In this document: piece by piece, positions 58,080 through 64,000 of the stretch
Position numbering within the stretch: the first letter of the stretch is position 1
Layout: each line of letters starts with the position of its first letter
Assembly: GCA_015680685.1 (NCBI GenBank)
Contig: MNCI01011447.1
Coordinates: 190,452-254,451, forward strand
Length of the DNA: 64,000 bases
Direction of reading: 5' to 3'
From: Gnetum montanum
Lineage: Eukaryota; Streptophyta; Gnetopsida; Gnetales; Gnetaceae
Program-made: the position numbers and the translations under genes
Notes under the pieces: model-generated
What the model was told of the DNA's origin: nothing
The model's input: the letters and a program-made list of their open reading frames with translations, nothing else
The model's database searches: none

Positions 58080-59030
58080 CTACAAGTCCACTACCAATTT
58101 TTCCTCTCCACATTTGATTTAGTAGTGTTGAACCATGCCAAAGATTGCTTATGATGATGGGATAAGGTTAGGGTAAGGGATATCTTTTAGCTATAGGGAA
58201 ATAGCTAAATGTTGACAATGAGTTCCAAATGTCAACATCATGACTAAAATATGGCACTAACATGTTAAATAATCAATAAGTATTTATACTTCATGTTTTG
58301 AAGTGTTGGTCACTTGATAATGTGTTTGAAGAGCCAACACCTCACTCAAAGATTTCTTTTAGCCCTTACAATTTTCCCCTTGCATGTTTGGAAACATTGG
58401 TTTATCTTTTCATCCTCATTGGCCTTTTGGCTTCTTGGTAATTTTCTTCTTCATTTTTTGTGGGCTGAAACCTTCATTGAGTTTCACTACCAAGGCTAGG
58501 TTTGATTTGGTTTTCTCATTAAATAAGTTGTATTATGTTCAAAAACCTTAATGGTTTTTATGTTGAATTAGATATGTTACATTTGAGAGACTTGATGGTG
58601 GAGTGTGATGAAGAAGATGTCAAATGACCATAATGCATGAGTGTCATACATTGGTCATCATTGTTGCTTAATGGTTAGGAAGGTTATAATTATGCTCTGG
58701 GGCTGGGCTTAAGGGAACGGTAATAGGAAGGATGTGGTATAATCACTCTTCTCATAAAAGTAAAAACCCATGGGACCTTACACATCAGGGTCATGTGGTG
58801 ACTTGTTGCCGTAATAAGTTGCAACTTTGCAATGACTCCAGGTTTCATCTTGTAATCAAAATTTCAAGAGAACAAGAAATAAGACAAAGAAAACATGTTA
58901 TTTTATGATAATGAATAAGGCCATATAAAATGATTAGCAAGCAATGAAACTATAGGCCACATATGTTATAATGTTTGATAGTTCAACTATTGTGCAAAAA
59001 GATGGAAAAAGGTCATGTAAGCTTACTTGT
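58080..59030 (-). other. Tat-B 3' UTR
   Basis: Noncoding, aligned with Tat-A 36411-37366. The minus-strand sequence beside the LTR (TGGAGAGGAAAAATTGG) holds the best purine-rich candidate for the polypurine tract, about 20 bp before my LTR boundary. Confidence 0.65.
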
Positions 59031-59034
59031 CATT

Positions 59035-60200
59035 AGTTGCAAAGGTCATTGATGTTAATCAATGGTTCTCATAGGCTAAATTTATTAAGGCCTATGGTAG
59101 GAATGATTGACCACATTGGCCAAATCATTTCCATCCATGTATGTTATCCTAAAGGCTCCATTGCCATAGGCCTTAGGGACCAAGAAAAGCCCTTCGTAGT
59201 TGGCTAAGAATTTGTTTACATGCTTTTGGATAACTTTGAGGATCAAGTATTCTTCCTTGACCTTGCACTTATTCAAGTCATTGTGATGTTGTTGTCTCTA
59301 CCACTCCTAGTACCACTTGATACAAGAAAGCATTCATACCCATTGCTCTTCCATCGAGTCTAGATCCATGATGTATAGCTCCTTCCAATGTTCATCATTA
59401 ATGAAGTCCTATAGGACTAGTTGGAGTGATGGCACCTATAATTTAAGAGGTAAAAAAACTTCATAATCATAAACCAAGTTGCATGGGATTACACCAGTTG
59501 TAGTTTCGTAAGTCCAAGTTCATGGACAAGCTACTTGTACCACTTGTGTTTGATATTATTCAACATCTTCTTGAGCAAGTTTATGATGCTCTTATTACAT
59601 TCTTTAACTTGCCCATTGGCTTGAGGATAATATTATGATGAGAAGGAATGTTTAATTCCTAGGACATGAATAAAGCTTTTCATTTCTTGGCTACTAAATT
59701 GTGGTCCATTATTTCATATTCATAGGCATACCAAAATAGGCTACTATGTTATCCACCATGAATCTACATACTTGTTGAGATGTTATCTTCCTTATAGGAA
59801 TAGCTTCAACCCACTTCATAAAGTACTTGGTTGTAGCCATGATGAAATTGTGCCCTACAAAAGAGTTAGGCATTATGGTTTTTATCATATCCAACCCCCA
59901 TCATTGAAATGGCCAAGTTATCTAAGTCGTATGTAAATTAGTCAATGGTACATGTATAAGGTTACTATGCTGTTGGAAAGTGTCAAAAATCTTGATCTTT
60001 TGCAAGGAATTTATTTTCATATAAGGCCAATAATAGCTTAACTATCTAATCTTTGTATTCATGGCTATAGGTCCTATATGTCCCCCACATTGACCCTCAT
60101 GAACTTGCTCTAGGACTATGTGGTCTTCAAATTTACCTAGCACACTAACAATATGTCATCATAGGATCATTGACATAATGTGTTATCACCTTCTATGACA
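59035..60200 (-). pseudogene. Tat-B integrase
   Basis: The catalytic-core start is open at 59894-59709: MDMIKTIMPNSFVGHNFIMA, then YFMKWVEAIPIRKITSQQVC and FGMPMN, the same positions as in Tat-A. Downstream blocks (59690-59560) hold the second Asp and Glu regions but are frame-broken. The C-terminal block (59276-59085) reads LANYEGLFLVPKAYGNGAFR then MDGNDLANVVNHSY, the usual Tat integrase ending. Broken by stops. Confidence 0.82.
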
Positions 60201-60298
60201 TACTATTTTGATCATTTTCGTACAATGTCATTTTGAGCAATAGTCAAACCTTGTGAAGGTTCACCTTGTGTAGGAGAAAACTTGATATCATCATACAA

Positions 60299-61373
60299 CT
60301 ACTTTACAAGAGTAGTATGAGCTATGGCTATGGAGTTGTCTTCAATGTCTTGCATGATGGAAATAGCACAATCCATAGTTAAGAAGTGAAACTTGTTAAA
60401 ATCATCAGGCATTACATTGAGGGCTATTGTTACAAAGGCATCAGCTAGTGTTCTCATTTTTTGATACATGTTGGATATCAATGTCCATAAATTGTTTTAT
60501 CAGTTTCTTTTCTAGGTCATAATAAGGTTGTAAATGTTTGGTCTTACATGAATAAACTTCTATCACTTAGCTAACCATAAATTATGAATCACATTTGATC
60601 ATTAAGTGTTTGATTTATAGGTCACAAGCTACCATCATTCCCTTGAACAAACCCTCATACTCTGCTACATTGTTGGTACATGGGAATTTGAAACAATAGG
60701 AGAAGCGTTGGATTTCATGTGATGGAAATGTTATAATGAAAACAACACTAAACCCATGAGTAGTTGAAGCTTCATTGAAGTGCATGACCACCTCATAGCC
60801 CTCGAGCAGTTTGCTAATGATATTGACATATTCATAAGAGAATTTAGGGTTAATGGTTTCAAGATCATTAATAGCAAAAGAAATAAGTTTGAAAACTATA
60901 TCTTGACCTTTTGTTGAGGCTTGGGAGATGTAATGAAGGTCAAATTCCTTTTTTATGGATTTCCAATGGGCTATCTAGATACTTTAATAGATATTAGTCA
61001 TGATGGATCTAATCATGTCATCTTTGCAAATGACATTGGCTTGGCTCCTAAAGAGGTAGTGCCTCCACTTATTTAATGAGAAGACTAGGATCAAACAATA
61101 CTTTTCTACTTTGATGTATTAGGTTTCATAGGCAATCAATGCATGGTTGAGGTAGCACACCAACAACTTTGATCCATCATCTCATTTCTCATGGAGTAAA
61201 GAGGAAATCGATGCATCATAGATAGCAAGGTATATACAAAAGGACTTACGTTTTGTAGTGGATAAATCATTAGTAGTTGCGCCAACTCTTTCTTAAGGTT
61301 TTCAAAGAATTCTTCGCATTGAACCATCTACTCATAGTGAATTCCTTTCTTAAGAAAGTGTTTCATGGATTGT
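60299..61373 (-). pseudogene. Tat-B RNase H and second RNase H
   Basis: From 61327 the frame reads MVQCEEFFENLKKELAQLLM, the RT-RNase H connection. Remains of RNase H follow (61130-60900; EFDLHYISQASTKGQDI near 60930). The second, archaeal-type RNase H is clearer than in Tat-A: YEVVMHFNEASTTHGFSVVF near 60800, then KFPCTNNVAEYEGLFKGMM near 60690-60630, keeping the AEYE motif. Its end (60481-60299) reads MRTLADAFVTIALNVMPDDF. The Asp of the first strand is Asn. Two RNase H domains in tandem identify Tat. Confidence 0.84.
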
Positions 61374-62804
61374 TGCTTGTAATGAAAGAAAACGTCGGCA
61401 GCTGGAAATACCGAACGAGATTCCGTGTATACAGTTTTAACCACGGATCCGTGCGAGGGCTAAGGTGGAAAAACAAATCCGTGGTGCCCTGAACGGTCTT
61501 GTCGATCAAACAGGGACTTACGGGTCAGTAAAACGATGGAGATTACGAATATTTGCGTGGTTCGATCTGATTCGAGGAATCGTGAAATGAGAGAAAAACG
61601 ACGTGGATAAATCGCTACAATGATAACGCTAAACACGCCAAGAGGAGGCTAACAGGAGAGAAACGCGTGATTTCAAAGATCTATGCTTTGATTCTCGAAA
61701 GAATGTATGGTTTGTATGCCACGTTACAATGGGAAAGACCCCAATAACTTGATGTGAAAATAAGCACAAAACAATAAGAAAACTATCCAAACAGAAGTCT
61801 GATATACCTCGTAGGTCAAAGCTGGGATGCAAGGAAGGTCAAGCTCTATCGTCTACCGATCAACTGTTTCTGACCAGTAAAGCCTGCAAACCGGGCAAGA
61901 CATCCTCATGATCCTTTTTCTACTTCTTTGCTTCATGTAGTTTCTGCTTAGGACAACAATCGCTAATAGAGGAAATCATGTCTTCTCCAAAGGAATGATT
62001 ACTCTTGTTGCTGAGGCTCAAGCGAACTATGCTCTGTTTCTGCTGAAAGGTGGTGCTATCGACAATTACCAAAAGGTTGCTCTCTGTTTCTCTACTCAAG
62101 GTGATAAGTGCTCTCTTGCTCAGAAAATGCTCTTGTCCTTTTGATGTGCCAACCCCAATAACTTTGTCATCTAGTGCATTTATAGGCTGCAATTTCCTAT
62201 GGAAAAGGCGCAACCCTGATGACGTGTATTCTGAACGTTTCGGGTACAGTTGACCTGACCATTTTATGTCAAACTGTGACTATGCACAATACGCTCCTTC
62301 GCGTATTGTCCGTATGAAGAGCAGGTGCGTGTTGAGCATGTTTAAATTTTTTTTGGGTTATATTACACTCATTCGCGTTGTGTTGCGTGTTTGAGCGTAA
62401 TCTGGCATAAAAACAATAGATGCAAAATTGTCTTACGCTCACTATGCAGCCGCGCGTAACGAAGCATAAAGAACGTCTAGTCTTGATGATGAAATACGCT
62501 ATGATACGCACCGTTGCGTAACGTGCGTAAAGACAAGTTATCCTTACGCCACAAAAAAAGTGTCAAACTGTTGTACTTCTCTAGATTTTTCCTTTTAACT
62601 ATTTTGGAGCCCATTATGCTCATTACGCTGTCGTGCGTAATAGAGCGTAAAATTTTCCTTGAACAAAGTTGATGCGCACTCTCACTTGAATTGCGAATCT
62701 TTTCCTGAGGCCGAATCTTAATTTTCATGGTGTTTCAATGGCCACTCTTTGTTGATGGTTAGAGGGCTTACCCGAAAGATGTCGACAAAGAATGCGAAAC
62801 ACCA
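61374..62804 (-). repeat. 3' LTR of Tat-C (about 1.43 kb)
   Basis: Minus-strand start TGGTGTTTCGCATTC and end CATTACAAGCA. It aligns with the Tat-A and Tat-B LTRs at both ends (GCATTCTTTGTCGACATC; GATCGACAAGACCGTTCAGG) and most closely with Tat-E. The exact left end could be 61374 or 61378. Confidence 0.75.
62286..62641. repeat. Array of CpG-containing hairpins in the Tat-C LTR
   Basis: Inverted pairs include ACAATACGC/GCGTATTGT (62286-62309, 6-base loop), TTACACTCA/TTGAGCGTAA (about 62363-62400, imperfect), TTACGC/GCGTAA (about 62433-62460) and ATTACGC/GCGTAAT (62622-62641). Further TACGC and GCGTA half-sites lie between them (62490-62560). The array sits at the same relative place as the palindromes in the Tat-E LTR. 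Confidence 0.75.
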
Positions 62805-64000
62805 GATTGTTAGAAGCAAGAACAACGTCCATCCATGGCTACTCAAGCGTTACCCTGTCAACATGGAAGAGAAAAGCCAGAGGGTATGGGAGATAGAAGG
62901 ATATAGTAGGAAATAGGTTCGAAGGAGATGTAAAATGCGTTAGGATGGTAGTAGTATGAAATACGCATGAAAATGTACATACATTTATGTCAACAGGAAT
63001 GCTTTCAGATGAGCGTGGCGCGTCTATCTGAGTTCTCTGTTACAAATCATAGCAAGAATGCTTACAAAAGGAGCGTTGCACATCACTTTCTGTGATATCT
63101 CTACTACAATGTATACCTGCGTATGGATTAAATGGAAGTGCGAATATGAAGGATGAGTGTTTGCATATATAGCTGTTACATACAGGAAGCGAATGATAGG
63201 GATGAAACGAGATAAGGGCTAAATGTAAGGCTCTGAGAGGGATAGGCATGTAGTTCCAAGTGGACGGGTAAACCTGAGCAGCCACCTCAGGACATTGTTG
63301 CCCCTCACCACTCAAATGAATGCACCTTTGAATGATGCTTTCGTAACAAGTAACCTACAACCATGAAAGAAAAATAGAGGACACCATTGCTCTAGTGCGA
63401 GCAGGAGGCAAGGTTGTAGAAACGGGCACCGTTTGATGCAAGATAGGATGGTCTGGCCATGAAGAAGGAGCTGTAGCATGTAGCTCGAACCCATCCATCT
63501 CGACACCCTACCCAGCATATCACCGCCAAAAGGCATCAGACACAGTGTAGCTGACTGGTTGCAAAAGGAACCAGCCAAATGAATCTGTGAAGCCAGGGTC
63601 TGATAGCGATGATGCGCAGAGGTCCTCGAGCTCGTGGTCGACGAGGATTTCGTTGAGGCTCTGGGCACCAGAACTAAACCCTCAGACGTACCACCACTGT
63701 AGTGGACGCAGCGATGGCATCTCCGAGGGGTCAGTAGTATGCCTCTCAGCTCATCTGACGAAGAAATAGGATGCCGGTGGGGTGGCGACACTGAGATTGT
63801 CTCAGTTTCCCATCCCATCTATTGCGTAGCTACACAGAGATGATCACGCTCGCCTGATTCATATAGCAGCAGTCAGTGAACCCCAGTTTTAAGTCCTGGG
63901 AGATTGTCGTTGTTGATTTTAAGTCTCAGCAGACCATGGTCCCAGTTTAAAGTCTAGGTAGACCGAGAAATGCTAGTTTTACGTCATAGCAGATGGTGTC
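62805..64000 (-). other. Tat-C 3' UTR
   Basis: Homologous in patches to Tat-E 5639-7230. On the element's sense strand an open stretch of 168 codons (63818-63312) exists, but it is Ser/Cys/Leu-rich with no family motif and has no counterpart in Tat-E, so I treat the region as noncoding. Confidence 0.55.
63885..64000. repeat. About 30-bp tandem repeats in the Tat-C 3' UTR
   Basis: Four units begin at 63885, 63916, 63944 and 63975 (spacing 31, 28, 31), each starting AGTTTTAAGTC or close to it and containing CAGCAGA or TAGGTAGA. The same repeat as at 6746-6930. The array continues past the window edge. Confidence 0.82.

Larger units (their letters stand above)
56637..61373 (-). mobile_element. 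Tat-B: 3' half of a minus-strand Tat-like element
   Basis: On the minus strand: RT-RNase H junction (61373), RNase H, second RNase H, integrase, 3' UTR and 3' LTR (58079-56637). The order and motifs equal Tat-A. The RT and everything upstream are cut off at 61374 by the Tat-C LTR and should continue beyond that insertion, outside the window. It is similar in decay to Tat-A. Confidence 0.82.
61374..64000 (-). mobile_element. Tat-C: 3' end of a minus-strand Tat-like element, CpG-rich
   Basis: The left LTR (61374-62804) is followed on its right by DNA that matches the Tat-E 3' UTR, including the about 30-bp tandem repeats, so the rest of the element lies beyond 64000. It interrupts Tat-B between RT and RNase H. 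CpG dinucleotides are far denser here than in any other Tat copy in the window, consistent with a young insertion that has had little time for methyl-C decay. Confidence 0.72.

Noticed and set aside
61368-62810. GATTGT on both sides of the Tat-C LTR, suggesting a solo LTR with a 6-bp target duplication
   Set aside because: The right flank matches the internal 3' UTR of Tat-E, including its tandem repeats, so the LTR is the 3' end of a longer element. The Tat-B frame does not resume at 62805. The six-base match is most likely chance.
63312-63818. 168-codon open frame on the minus strand
   Set aside because: Lies in the CpG-rich Tat-C 3' UTR, has no family motif, and is not conserved in Tat-E. 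High CpG and moderate GC make long chance frames likely.

Overview
This window looks like gene-free, heterochromatic DNA from a large plant nuclear genome. I found no host gene, tRNA or rRNA gene. Almost everything assignable is an LTR retrotransposon of the plant Ty3/gypsy superfamily. Three lineages are recognisable: a chromovirus, Athila-like elements and Tat/Ogre-like elements. The DNA is AT-rich, mostly CpG-poor and full of stops, which suggests old methylated copies decaying by C-to-T change. A gymnosperm or another large-genome seed plant fits, but the sequence does not prove which. A 35-N gap marks it as assembled sequence.

Layout. 1-3600: gag half of a Tat-like element (Tat-D, + strand). 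3601-8230: a Tat-like element on the minus strand (Tat-E) with a hairpin-rich 3' LTR, a 3' UTR with about 30-bp tandem repeats, and a protease. 8240-10174: RT part of a + strand chromovirus (element X). 10175-17465: a complete Athila-like element, E1, with 989- and 896-bp LTRs, a perfect 5-bp target-site duplication (TSD; ATGAT), a tRNA-Asp-type primer site, gag and protease, but no RT, RNase H or integrase core. 17466-17496: a 31-bp scrap of X. 17497-50694: a second Athila-like element, E2, on the minus strand, with gag, protease, RT, RNase H, integrase and an extra envelope-like ORF. E2 is split by Tat-A, a + strand Tat/Ogre-like element at about 18.6-38.8 kb. Tat-A holds an unusual 9.5-kb interval between protease and RT, containing minus-strand coding remnants and a roughly 190-bp tandem array. 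50695-53.3 kb: X resumes in the same RNase H domain, then integrase and a 3' LTR. 53.3-56.6 kb: unassigned AT-rich DNA. 56637-61373: 3' half of a minus-strand Tat element (Tat-B). 61374-64000: the CpG-rich, probably youngest 3' LTR and 3' UTR of another minus-strand Tat element (Tat-C), which cuts Tat-B.

The insertion order can be read directly: X is oldest, E1 and E2 entered X's RNase H region 31 bp apart, and Tat-A then entered E2. No gene set here forms a host pathway. The biology is retrotransposon nesting, two apparent gag-protease-only derivatives, and turnover of short palindromic and tandem repeats inside LTRs, UTRs and an intron-like interval.
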